Shown here piece after piece: positions 25,816 to 33,040 of a stretch of DNA of 49,895 nt. Location of the stretch: positions 1 through 49,895 of the forward strand of contig JAGCZH010000026.1 of assembly GCA_017960475.1 (NCBI GenBank). Reading direction: 5' to 3'. Position 1 is the first letter of the stretch. Each line of letters opens with the position of its first letter. A model generated the notes under the pieces. That model saw only the letters and a list, made by a program, of their open reading frames with translations, ran no database searches and was not told the DNA's origin. Source of the stretch: Bacteroidales bacterium (GTDB taxonomy: Bacteria > Bacteroidota > Bacteroidia > Bacteroidales > P3). A program made the position numbers and the translations under genes.

Positions 25816-25908
25816 CAGTGCTCAGGACAATACAGATTCATTTGTCCACTTTTATTCCCAATTTAACTCCCAATTTAACTCCCACTTTTACTTCCTCTTT
25901 AACTTCAG
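25816..25908. repeat. copy C of the 12-bp-unit hairpin element (core plus one arm)
   Basis: The core AGGACAATACA...TTCATTTGTCCAC (25822-25848) is followed by an arm of ATTCCCAATTTAACTCCC-type units ending in CTTCAG at 25908. The core matches copies B and D; the left GCGCTGCGCGC half and left arm are absent and replaced by TTTTCAACTATCAATTTTC-like sequence. It lies between the left 117-bp repeat and the corA promoter. Confidence 0.8.
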
Positions 25909-25953
25909 AATTATTATCACCATCACTAAAAAGGTTTAAAAGGTTACGAGTTT

Positions 25954-25984
25954 TTTGCTGTATCAAGAAAAAATTGTATTTTTG
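25954..25984 (+). promoter_or_regulatory. Bacteroidetes-type promoter for corA
   Basis: TTTG at 25954-25957 and TATTTTTG at 25977-25984 are separated by exactly 19 bases, matching the consensus. The leader of about 75 nt ends in GAAGGGAGGAACC before the ATG. This is an unusually good Shine-Dalgarno sequence for this phylum and supports the start. Confidence 0.82.
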
Positions 25985-26063
25985 CAGATTGAAAATAAAA
26001 ACCAAAAAGGAATGTAGAACGCTGACCACCAATGTGATCGATTAACACAAGAAGGGAGGAACC

Positions 26064-26993
26064 ATGATTGAGACCATCCAAAACGGCTCCTTAAAATGGC
26101 ATCATATCACCAACCCAAGCGAAGATGACTTTCGCTTTATGCTGGAAAATTTCAATTTCCACCCTCTTGACATCGAGGACTGCCGTGGTACCAACCAACG
26201 TCCAAAGATTGACGAATACGACGACTACTACTTCCTTATTCTCCATTTCCCCTATTTCGACAAAGGCAACAAGAATGTGCGTATCCAGGAGGTGAAAATC
26301 TTCTGGGGCAAGGACTATATCATCACCATCGGGAAATCACACTTCGTGGTGAAAAAACTCTTCGACGAGGTCAGTGAGGACCTTGCCGAAAACGACGAGG
26401 ACACCCTCGAGGCAATGTCCTGCAGCGACCTGCTGCTCTACACCATCCTCGACCGCCTTATGCTGGAGACTTACCAACTCATACTCCGCATAGGTTCGGA
26501 AATAGACTTGATCAACTACGACATCTTCAACAAGAAAGCCCGCAACATCATCGAGCTTATCTCTATAACACGCCGCAACATCATCCTCCTCAACACTACG
26601 TTCAAACCTCAGCTGCGAGTGCTCCACATGTTTGAAAGCGGCGGCATCAAAGGCTTTGTTGACCCCGAGAAGGTCGATATGGAAGACTACTGGGGCGATA
26701 TCCTCGACCAGTACCAGAAGATGTACGACCTCGTCGAGGACGACGGCGAACTTATCGAGGGTCTTTCAAAAACTTTCGACTCTTTGCAGACAAACCGCAC
26801 CAACGACATCATGCGTGTGCTTACCTATTTCAGCACCGTCATGCTTCCTCTTACGGTGGTGGCAAGCTTGTTCGGCATGAACGTCGATTTCCCATTCACC
26901 AACAACACAATCTCTTTCTGGGTGATATTGGGCGCTATGGCTCTGCTAACCACAGGTCTGTTGATATATTTCAACAGGATAGCGAACAGATAA
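26064..26993 (+). CDS. corA: CorA-family magnesium/cobalt transporter
   Basis: A 309-residue inner-membrane channel. The long cytoplasmic N-terminal domain ends in two transmembrane helices (about 252-272 and 281-301), with the signature FGMNVDFPF (G271-M272-N273) at the outer loop. The long helix (LEDYW...DLVEDDGELIEG-type region) before the first membrane helix is typical. It transports Mg2+ as a pentamer. The gene stands alone, with its own promoter and Shine-Dalgarno, inside the inverted 117-bp repeats. Confidence 0.95.
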   Translation: MIETIQNGSLKWHHITNPSEDDFRFMLENFNFHPLDIEDCRGTNQRPKIDEYDDYYFLILHFPYFDKGNKNVRIQEVKIFWGKDYIITIGKSHFVVKKLFDEVSEDLAENDEDTLEAMSCSDLLLYTILDRLMLETYQLILRIGSEIDLINYDIFNKKARNIIELISITRRNIILLNTTFKPQLRVLHMFESGGIKGFVDPEKVDMEDYWGDILDQYQKMYDLVEDDGELIEGLSKTFDSLQTNRTNDIMRVLTYFSTVMLPLTVVASLFGMNVDFPFTNNTISFWVILGAMALLTTGLLIYFNRIANR

Positions 26994-27037
26994 GAGGGAA
27001 TTATGAATTTTGAATGGTGATTTAGCGAAATCATCAT

Positions 27038-27154
27038 GGGGAGTCGCTTCGCGAGAAATCTCTCAAATATTAAAAAAATCTTTCAAATCTTTTATTTCTA
27101 ATTTGTTTGATTTTTTCAGATTTGTCGGATTTCTGCTCGAAGAGCAATCCTACA
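27038..27154. repeat. 117-bp repeat, right member of the inverted pair around corA
   Basis: The reverse complement of this stretch aligns end to end with 25660-25776; differences are small substitutions and balanced one-base indels in A runs. The outer end carries TGCTCGAAGAGCA and the inner end GTCGCTTCGCGAGA. It lies between the corA stop and the 5-formyl-THF cyclo-ligase stop, so it could also act as a bidirectional terminator region. Confidence 0.85.
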
Positions 27155-27182
27155 TGAGGGAAATTGGAAATTGCTGTGGGGG

Positions 27183-27728
27183 TTAGAAGGTTTGGGTTTC
27201 GGCGACGACGGCGTTCATAGGAACATCGAAAGGCTCCACAGGTATAGCATCAAAGATTTGGAAATCGAAAGCCACACCAACCTTGACAGCACGATTGGTG
27301 GACTTGAGAAGACGGTCGTAGAAACCTCTACCCCGCCCCATCCTGTTACGCTGCCTATCGAAGGCGACGCCAGGCACAACAATCATGTCGATGGCGTCGA
27401 GGTCGTTAAAAACAGGCCCTACGGGTTCGGGAATGCCAAACTGCGGTCCTGGCACCATACTATCAGCTCCAGTATAACGTCGCAACAGGAGATCATCACC
27501 ATCGACACAAGGCAACAAAATGGTTTTCTTTTCATACCACCGTGGTACAAAGTCGTGGGTGTGCACCTCATCGTCCATCGACCAATACAACAACACTGTG
27601 TCGGCATTGACGAAAGCGGGAAGGGACTCGACTTTTTTCATGATGGCTTGTGATCGTAAAATCTTATCTTCGAGCGAGACCTCACGTTTCGAGGCTCTGA
27701 CTATTTTGCGCAGTTCTTGTTTGGTCAT
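27183..27728 (-). CDS. 5-formyltetrahydrofolate cyclo-ligase
   Basis: A 181-residue enzyme that converts 5-formyl-THF to 5,10-methenyl-THF with ATP (MTHFS/YgfA family). Key blocks are the N-terminal LRKIVRASKRE, the phosphate-binding VPGVAFDRQRNRMGRGRGFYDRLL near residues 117-140, and GVAFDFQI afterwards. The length is normal. It is downstream of the DUF3127 gene but separated from it by a terminator, so it may have its own promoter. Confidence 0.93.
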   Translation of the reverse strand: MTKQELRKIVRASKREVSLEDKILRSQAIMKKVESLPAFVNADTVLLYWSMDDEVHTHDFVPRWYEKKTILLPCVDGDDLLLRRYTGADSMVPGPQFGIPEPVGPVFNDLDAIDMIVVPGVAFDRQRNRMGRGRGFYDRLLKSTNRAVKVGVAFDFQIFDAIPVEPFDVPMNAVVAETQTF

Positions 27729-27792
27729 GGCAAAAATTGAAAATTGAAAAATAGTGACCTGTGATCAGTGACCTGTGGAAGAGTTGGTGTTG

Positions 27793-27827
27793 AAAAAACA
27801 CAAGGGAACCACCGAACGGTCCCCTTG
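27793..27827 (-). terminator. terminator after the DUF3127 gene
   Basis: On the minus strand CAAGGGGACC and GGTTCCCTTG form a 10-bp stem with one G-U pair (plus-strand arms 27801-27810 and 27818-27827, 7-base loop). The stem is followed by TGTTTTTTC. It lies 36 bases after the DUF3127 stop. Confidence 0.78.
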
Positions 27828-27863
27828 ATAGTTATTGAATAACGCTGAAAAAGAGGGTTGGCG

Positions 27864-28286
27864 TTAGAATGGCAAATCGTCGTCTCCCTCTGCCGGCTTA
27901 GCGGCAAAAGGTGTCTGCTCCGCTGCAGGGACCGCTGCGGCAGGGGCTGGGGCTTGTGCCGCTGCAGGAGCCGCTGTGGGTACTCCGGCAACCATAGGAA
28001 CAACACGAATGCAACGCAAATCGGTATACCAGCGCTCGTTAAACTCGCGTGACTCTGGCGAGAAGGTGACAACAACAGGGCTGTTGAGGGCTATGCCATT
28101 GATCATCGCGATACGGTCTTCGCCGAAAAGTGTGAAGGCAACCTGACGAGGATAATCGCTGTCGGTCTCAATCACAAAACCACCTCTTACCCAAGGGCCA
28201 CGCTGTGACTCTCCTCTAACCTCGGGCAAAATCTTAATAAATCTTCCTGTAATATCCATATTATTATTTTTTTGATTATTATCCAT
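27864..28286 (-). CDS. DUF3127 protein with SSB-like acidic tip
   Basis: A 140-residue protein. Residues 10-95 match DUF3127, a predicted OB-fold family: GRFIKILPEV, a YPRQVAFTLFGED strand and SREFNERWYTDLRCIRV. An Ala/Pro linker (about 100-130) and the end EGDDDLPF follow. This is the architecture of single-stranded DNA-binding proteins, whose DDDIPF tip recruits replication and repair partners. DUF3127 proteins are generally annotated only as unknown. An internal ATG at 28259 (MDITGRF) is an alternative start. A single-stranded nucleic acid role is inferred. Confidence 0.85.
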   Translation of the reverse strand: MDNNQKNNNMDITGRFIKILPEVRGESQRGPWVRGGFVIETDSDYPRQVAFTLFGEDRIAMINGIALNSPVVVTFSPESREFNERWYTDLRCIRVVPMVAGVPTAAPAAAQAPAPAAAVPAAEQTPFAAKPAEGDDDLPF

Positions 28287-28330
28287 TTACGACTTACTTT
28301 ATAAGCTCAAGCCTATACAAGTTCAGGGTA

Positions 28331-28358
28331 CAAAAATACACAAAAAGTATTAGAGCAA
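28331..28358 (-). promoter_or_regulatory. possible promoter for the DUF3127 gene
   Basis: On the minus strand TATTTTTG (28338-28331) is preceded by TTG (28358-28356) with a 17-base spacer, slightly shorter than usual. The leader would be about 40 nt. The rest of the 28287-28500 gap is AT-rich, with (TTTTCAAT)n near 28455-28492 and nothing else recognisable. Confidence 0.4.
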
Positions 28359-28500
28359 CGCCCCATTTTTGAAAAAAAGTTTTGAACAATGACACAATAT
28401 TTATTGTCCATTATTAGTTATGCTATTTCAATCGTGATTGGTGAGTCATATCACTTTTAATTTTCAATTTTTATTTTCAATTTTCAATTTCCCCAAGTCT

Positions 28501-29019
28501 ATGCCAATGTTTTACACACCCAAGCCGAGGCAGTTTCACTACAAGCCCCGTTTCTACGATCCCGAAAAAGAGGAATGGGAGAAACTGAAAACCAAATACC
28601 GGCTTGAGAAGGGTCTCCCTCTTGACGACGAGAAACTAGCCAAGGAGTATCAATCCGAGGCAATGCCAGACGAAAACACATCGCCAGAAGCCAACAGTTC
28701 CGACGACGACCTGGAGTATTTCCGCCGCAAGGTGCGAAGCATAGAGCGTGAGGAACGTGAGAAAAAGCAACATCTGACTGTCAACGACCTGTTCCGCAAA
28801 CGCGAGAAGCCCCAATTCCACTATGTGTCGAGATTCGACTCGGAAGGCAACCTCAAAGACCCCACCTCGTTGAGCAGCGAGGAGAATATGAAGAAAAGGA
28901 GAATAACACGCCGCTTCGACAACGACGACGATTGGGACAGATTCAAACCCATTCCCGCAGGAAAAATAATCGCCTACACCCTGGCGGCAATCCTTATCTT
29001 ACTGTTTATATTCATGTAA
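28501..29019 (+). CDS. hypothetical tail-anchored protein
   Basis: A 172-residue very hydrophilic protein with one C-terminal transmembrane helix (about 152-171, IIAYTLAAILILLFIFM). It starts MPMFYTPKPRQFHYKPRFYDP, and a second PQFHYVSRF motif recurs near residue 101. The ATG at 28501 directly follows a TTTTCAATTTCC run; earlier in-frame starts would lie in repeat-like sequence. The charged N-terminal body would face the cytoplasm. I recall similar Pro/Tyr-rich N-termini among Bacteroidales hypotheticals, but no function. It starts 12 bases before the C40-CapA gene's leader and is probably co-transcribed with it. Confidence 0.72.
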   Translation: MPMFYTPKPRQFHYKPRFYDPEKEEWEKLKTKYRLEKGLPLDDEKLAKEYQSEAMPDENTSPEANSSDDDLEYFRRKVRSIEREEREKKQHLTVNDLFRKREKPQFHYVSRFDSEGNLKDPTSLSSEENMKKRRITRRFDNDDDWDRFKPIPAGKIIAYTLAAILILLFIFM

Positions 29020-29031
29020 CAACATCAAGCT

Positions 29032-30558
29032 ATGAGTTTACGCAATACAATCAGAGTCTCTTTTTTATTGGCGCTGGCCATATTGCCCTTCGCAGCAAAG
29101 ACAGCAAACGCCGAGGAATTGCAAAGCAGCCGCACCTCAGCCGACATGGTCATAGATGAGGCAACCAGATACCTGGGCACACCCTACCGTTGGGGCGGCA
29201 AAACCCCAGAGGGCTTCGACTGCGCAGGGTTTACCAGATTTGTATATAGCCAGTTCGGCATAAGCCTTGCGCCATCGGCAGCGCCACAATACAAGCAAGG
29301 TCAGGCAGTGAAAAAGAGCAACATCGCCAAAGGTGATCTCGTCTTTTACGGCGGAAGCAAAAAAACACGAGCCATAGGACATGTGGGCATAGTTACCGAT
29401 GTCACTCCCGACGGATTCTCCTTCATTCACGCCTCCCGAAGCGGCGTGAGGATATCTTCATCCAAAGAGGCCTACTACAGCCGCAGATACATAGGCGCCT
29501 GCAGAGTACTCAACGCAGTAACATCCAAAACTTTGCGTCATGTGCCAAAATACGACGACTCCATAACGAGAAAAAACGTCAGAGTCGAGGACACCATAAT
29601 AACGATAGCGATGGTCGGCGACATGATGCTGGGCACAACATACCCCTCCAACCAGCTTCCCGCCAATGACGGCAAGAACCTTTTCGACGACTGCAAAGAG
29701 ATTCTCCGCCACGCCGATATCGCTGTGGGCAACTGCGAGGGAGCCATAAGCAAAAGCACCAAGTGCACCAAAGGCAAAGGGAAATACAGCTACGCATTCC
29801 GAATGCCGCCATCATATGCCGAACTCTTCAAAGACGCCGGATTCGACTTCCTGAGCTTGGCAAACAACCACTCCAACGACTTCAACACGGAAGGCATCAA
29901 GGAGACCATGAAGATGCTCGACAGCATGAACATAAAATATGCCGGTGTGAAGGGATTGTGCCGCTCCGCCTTGATGACCCGCAAAGGGGTGAAATACGGT
30001 TTCTGCGCCTTTGGACACAACAGCTACACCTACCGCCATCAAGACATAGCCACTGTGAAAGAGATACTCAAGTCACTACGCGACTCGTGCGACATACTGA
30101 TAGTGTCGTTCCATGGCGGCGCCGAAGGCAAAGACAAAACACATCTGCCTGAGGGTAAAGAGACTTTCTTGGGTGAGGACCGCGGCTCATTGCGCAGCTT
30201 CGCGCACATGTGCATCGACGAAGGCGCCGACCTTGTGTATGGTCATGGGCCTCATGTGTGCCGCGCCGTCGAGATATACAAAGGGCATTTCATAGCCTAC
30301 AGCCTCGGCAATTTCTGCACACCAGCGGGCATTAATGTCAGCGGCATCTCAGGTTACGCTCCTGTTATCACTGTAAGAATAAACCGCAAAGGCAAAGTCG
30401 TGGACGGACGCATCCATTCCTTCATTCAAACCTACGGCAAGGGACCGAAGAGCGACGCCGAGAACAAAGTGTCAAAATCGATACGTTCTCTGACAAACTC
30501 CGACTTCGTCAATCCCCACATAGAGATCTCCGACGACGGAACGTTTTTGCCGAAGTGA
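29032..30558 (+). CDS. exported NlpC/P60 (C40) - CapA fusion protein
   Basis: A 508-residue protein with two enzyme domains. The signal peptide ends near ANAEE (residue 28). Residues 40-165 are an NlpC/P60 peptidase: PYRWGGKTPEGFDCAGF with Cys64, and AIGHVGIVT with His117. From about 188 there is a CapA/PGA_cap metallophosphatase-fold domain: TIAMVGDMMLG, GNCEGAIS, LANNHSNDF, SFHGGAEG and YGHGPHVCRAVE, then IAYSLGNFCTP. CapA proteins are tied to poly-gamma-glutamate handling, and C40 enzymes cut gamma-Glu bonds in peptidoglycan stems. The fusion therefore suggests handling of gamma-glutamyl polymers or wall peptides in the periplasm. That function is inference; the domains are clear. Confidence 0.9.
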   Translation: MSLRNTIRVSFLLALAILPFAAKTANAEELQSSRTSADMVIDEATRYLGTPYRWGGKTPEGFDCAGFTRFVYSQFGISLAPSAAPQYKQGQAVKKSNIAKGDLVFYGGSKKTRAIGHVGIVTDVTPDGFSFIHASRSGVRISSSKEAYYSRRYIGACRVLNAVTSKTLRHVPKYDDSITRKNVRVEDTIITIAMVGDMMLGTTYPSNQLPANDGKNLFDDCKEILRHADIAVGNCEGAISKSTKCTKGKGKYSYAFRMPPSYAELFKDAGFDFLSLANNHSNDFNTEGIKETMKMLDSMNIKYAGVKGLCRSALMTRKGVKYGFCAFGHNSYTYRHQDIATVKEILKSLRDSCDILIVSFHGGAEGKDKTHLPEGKETFLGEDRGSLRSFAHMCIDEGADLVYGHGPHVCRAVEIYKGHFIAYSLGNFCTPAGINVSGISGYAPVITVRINRKGKVVDGRIHSFIQTYGKGPKSDAENKVSKSIRSLTNSDFVNPHIEISDDGTFLPK

Positions 30559-30648
30559 GGTTGGAAAGGTTAAAAAGTTAAAAAGTTGAAAAGGTTAAAA
30601 AGGTAATTTGAATTTTCCTTTCACCATTCACCATTCACCATTCACCAT
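30559..30648. repeat. AT-rich arrays between convergent genes
   Basis: Two short arrays lie side by side: GGTTAAAAAGTTAAAAAGTT-type units (30566-30604) and four copies of the 7-mer CACCATT (30624-30650). The same 7-mer, as AATGGTG, recurs at 35.7, 36.6 and 38.5 kb. No hairpin terminator is obvious. Confidence 0.6.
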
Positions 30649-31950
30649 TTATCTCAGCCACGATCTGGGGTTCTGGCTTTCACGGCCTTTCCATAGCTGG
30701 AAACTGAACTCACCATGACCATCGGAGTCGTTGGCCACTCGACCTATGACAGCGCGTGTGGCTATGGTCTGTCCCGCTTTAACACTCACCGAGGCGAGGT
30801 TGCAATAAACGGTCATAAATTCGCCATGACGGATAATGATGCCTGTCGTGCCGTTGGGGCAAGTGAACACACGTGACACCGTGCCCTTGAACACAGCATA
30901 AACGTTGGTGCCCTGGACCGTCTGGAGGTCTATACCATTGTTCATGTTCTGCCCACCGCTTTCGTGGGTGTAAAGGCCGTAATTACGAACTATAGAGGTA
31001 TACGCCACCGGCCATGCAAGTCTGCCTTTGTTAGAGGCGAAGTCATTGCTGAGCGCAGCCTCCTCGCTAGTGGTTTTATCGGTAACGGTGGTAGAGGCAG
31101 GAGCTGGTTTGTCTGACAGTTTTGTCGTCGTTCCCGAAGCTTTGGTGGTTTTGGCTGATGTAGCCCCCTTGGCCGATGCTGAGGCTTTGGCAGCGGCACG
31201 CTGTTCCGCGGCTTTGCGGACCTCCTCGTCTATAAGACGCTGTATTTGTTGTTGTAGTTTACGTTTCTGTTTCTCTTTTGCCGACAGTTGGTTGGAGAGC
31301 TGCTTTTCATTGGCGCGGGACTGCTGCACAGAGGCCTCTTTCTGCCGTTGTTCTTTGGCGAGCTGGTCCCTGTTGCGCTTCTCCTGAGTCAGGAGCTCAC
31401 TCTGCTGTAATTTCTGTTGCTGGAGCGCGTTGCCGACCTCCTGAAGCTGGCGTTCGGTCTCACGAATCTTGCGCGACTGCTGCAGGCGGTACTCGTTATA
31501 TTTTTTGAAGTATTTGGCACGCAGAAGAGCTTTGTTGTATGAAGGAGTGTCAAAAAGGAGAACCCATTTGTCAATATTGTTGTACTCACGGTAAAGGGAG
31601 CGTACTGTGGCGGCGTATTCCTCCTGGAGTGTTTGACGACGACTTTGTATATGAGAGATACTGTCGTTCATTCGGGTAATCTGACCGTCAAGATGATAGA
31701 GCTGCCCGTTGATATTGTCAATAAGTTTGTTGCGCTCCTTGATTTTTTTGTTGAGGGAGGCAAGCTGCGAATTGGTGAGCTTCGTGTTTTTCTTGGCTTT
31801 GGCGAGCTCGGCGTTAAGACGTTTTATCTCAGTCTCCAGCTGGGTTTTCTCCTTCTCGAGCTGCTTCTTGGATTTTGACTGGCTCATGGCCGTAGAGGGG
31901 ATGAGAAGAGCGAGAAGAAAAAAGAAGAGGAGTATATGTCTGCGACTCAT
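30649..31950 (-). CDS. envC: EnvC-like murein hydrolase activator (degenerate M23)
   Basis: A 433-residue exported protein. The signal peptide follows the ATG at 31950 (MSRRHILLFFFLLALL ... AMSQ); a longer frame to 32031 would bury it, so I chose the shorter start. Residues 25-260 are a long coiled coil, then a Lys/Ala/Thr-rich linker, then a LytM/M23 domain at the C-terminus. The metal ligands are lost: the usual HxGxDI is NNGIDL, and the final HxH is SFQL; one His remains in IIRHGEFMTVY. This degeneration is characteristic of EnvC/NlpD activators, which switch on amidases at the septum and do not cut peptidoglycan themselves. Confidence 0.9.
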   Translation of the reverse strand: MSRRHILLFFFLLALLIPSTAMSQSKSKKQLEKEKTQLETEIKRLNAELAKAKKNTKLTNSQLASLNKKIKERNKLIDNINGQLYHLDGQITRMNDSISHIQSRRQTLQEEYAATVRSLYREYNNIDKWVLLFDTPSYNKALLRAKYFKKYNEYRLQQSRKIRETERQLQEVGNALQQQKLQQSELLTQEKRNRDQLAKEQRQKEASVQQSRANEKQLSNQLSAKEKQKRKLQQQIQRLIDEEVRKAAEQRAAAKASASAKGATSAKTTKASGTTTKLSDKPAPASTTVTDKTTSEEAALSNDFASNKGRLAWPVAYTSIVRNYGLYTHESGGQNMNNGIDLQTVQGTNVYAVFKGTVSRVFTCPNGTTGIIIRHGEFMTVYCNLASVSVKAGQTIATRAVIGRVANDSDGHGEFSFQLWKGRESQNPRSWLR

Positions 31951-32079
31951 AGGTTGTTGGATGTATTGATCTTTGTTATTGGCAACGAGTTTTTTTGAGA
32001 ACGTATGTGTGAAAAAAATATTGTGTGTCAACAGGAAGAAAAAACACCATCATGAAAAATGTTTACTTTTCAAACAAAC

Positions 32080-32108
32080 TTGTTATTTGGGATTTTTGTG
32101 TAAATTTG
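32080..32108 (+). promoter_or_regulatory. Bacteroidetes-type promoter for kce
   Basis: TTG at 32080-32082 and TAAATTTG at 32101-32108 have an 18-base spacer. The leader would be about 70 nt and AT-rich. It lies in the divergent gap between envC and kce and probably drives kce, the deiminase gene and tatD. Confidence 0.65.
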
Positions 32109-32185
32109 CATTCCGCAGCAAACGCCATCATAATGGCAACTGCTATAATTATCAATTAATTAAAAATAATAAAATATATATAGAA

Positions 32186-33016
32186 ATGGAAAAACTGATC
32201 ATCACCGCCGCCATTTGCGGCGCAGAAGTCACAAAAGAGCAAAACCCCAATGTACCTTACACCGTAGAAGAGATTGTGCGCGAGGCAAAATCAGCCGTTG
32301 ACGCTGGCGCCGCCATAGTACACCTTCATGTCCGTGAGGACGATGGCAAGCCCACCCAGAGCCATGTGCGCTTCCAAGAATGCACCGAGGCCATTCTTAA
32401 AGAATGCCCGAATGTGATCTTGATACCCTCCACCGGCGGCGCTGTTGGTATGACTCCCGACGAGCGTCTGGATTCGACAAATACCACTCCCATACCAGAG
32501 ATGGCGACACTCGACTGCGGCACCTGCAATTTCGGTGACGAGATCTTCGACAACACCATGCCCACCATGCGCGCCTTTGGAAAGCGCATGATTGAGAAAG
32601 GCATCAAGCCCGAATATGAGTGCTTCGAGATGGGTCACTTAGACACCATCCTGACTATGGCACGCAAAGGTGAGGTTCCTGGCAACCCGATGCAATTCAA
32701 CTTTGTCCTCGGCGTTCCCGGATGCACCCCTGCCACAGTAGACAACCTCTGCTGGTTGGTGAACAAAATCCCCGCAGGCAGCACATGGACAGCAACAGGT
32801 ATCGGCCGTCATGCCTTCACATTGGCAGCTCCCGCTATCGTCATGGGCGGCAACGTCCGCGTAGGCTTCGAGGACAACCTCTATCTTGAGCGCGGCGTCC
32901 TCGCCAAGAGCAACGGCGAACTTGTCGACAAAGTCGTCAGAATGGCCAAACTTCTTGGCCGTCAGGTGGCAACAAGCGACGAAGCCCGTGAGATCCTCAG
33001 CCTTAAAAAGAGATAG
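32186..33016 (+). CDS. kce: BKACE family enzyme, 3-keto-5-aminohexanoate cleavage protein-like
   Basis: A 276-residue TIM-barrel enzyme of the beta-keto acid cleavage family (BKACE, formerly DUF849). The zinc-binding IVHLHVRED motif (about residues 44-52), the STGGAVGMTPDERL loop and the C-terminal VRVGFEDNLYL are all present. Kce condenses a beta-keto acid with acetyl-CoA; in lysine fermentation it converts 3-keto-5-aminohexanoate to L-3-aminobutyryl-CoA and acetoacetate. Specificity varies in the family and no other lysine-pathway gene (kamA, kdd, kal) is in this window. I chose the ATG at 32186, as the frame upstream is AT-rich promoter sequence. It lies 24 bases before the deiminase gene. 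Confidence 0.88.
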   Translation: MEKLIITAAICGAEVTKEQNPNVPYTVEEIVREAKSAVDAGAAIVHLHVREDDGKPTQSHVRFQECTEAILKECPNVILIPSTGGAVGMTPDERLDSTNTTPIPEMATLDCGTCNFGDEIFDNTMPTMRAFGKRMIEKGIKPEYECFEMGHLDTILTMARKGEVPGNPMQFNFVLGVPGCTPATVDNLCWLVNKIPAGSTWTATGIGRHAFTLAAPAIVMGGNVRVGFEDNLYLERGVLAKSNGELVDKVVRMAKLLGRQVATSDEAREILSLKKR

Positions 33017-33040
33017 TCAATCAAGAAACAAAATAAAAAG

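Noticed and set aside
25660..27154. Composite transposon around corA
   Set aside because: The 117-bp repeats hold no transposase and I cannot see target duplications; kept only as a finding on inverted repeats.
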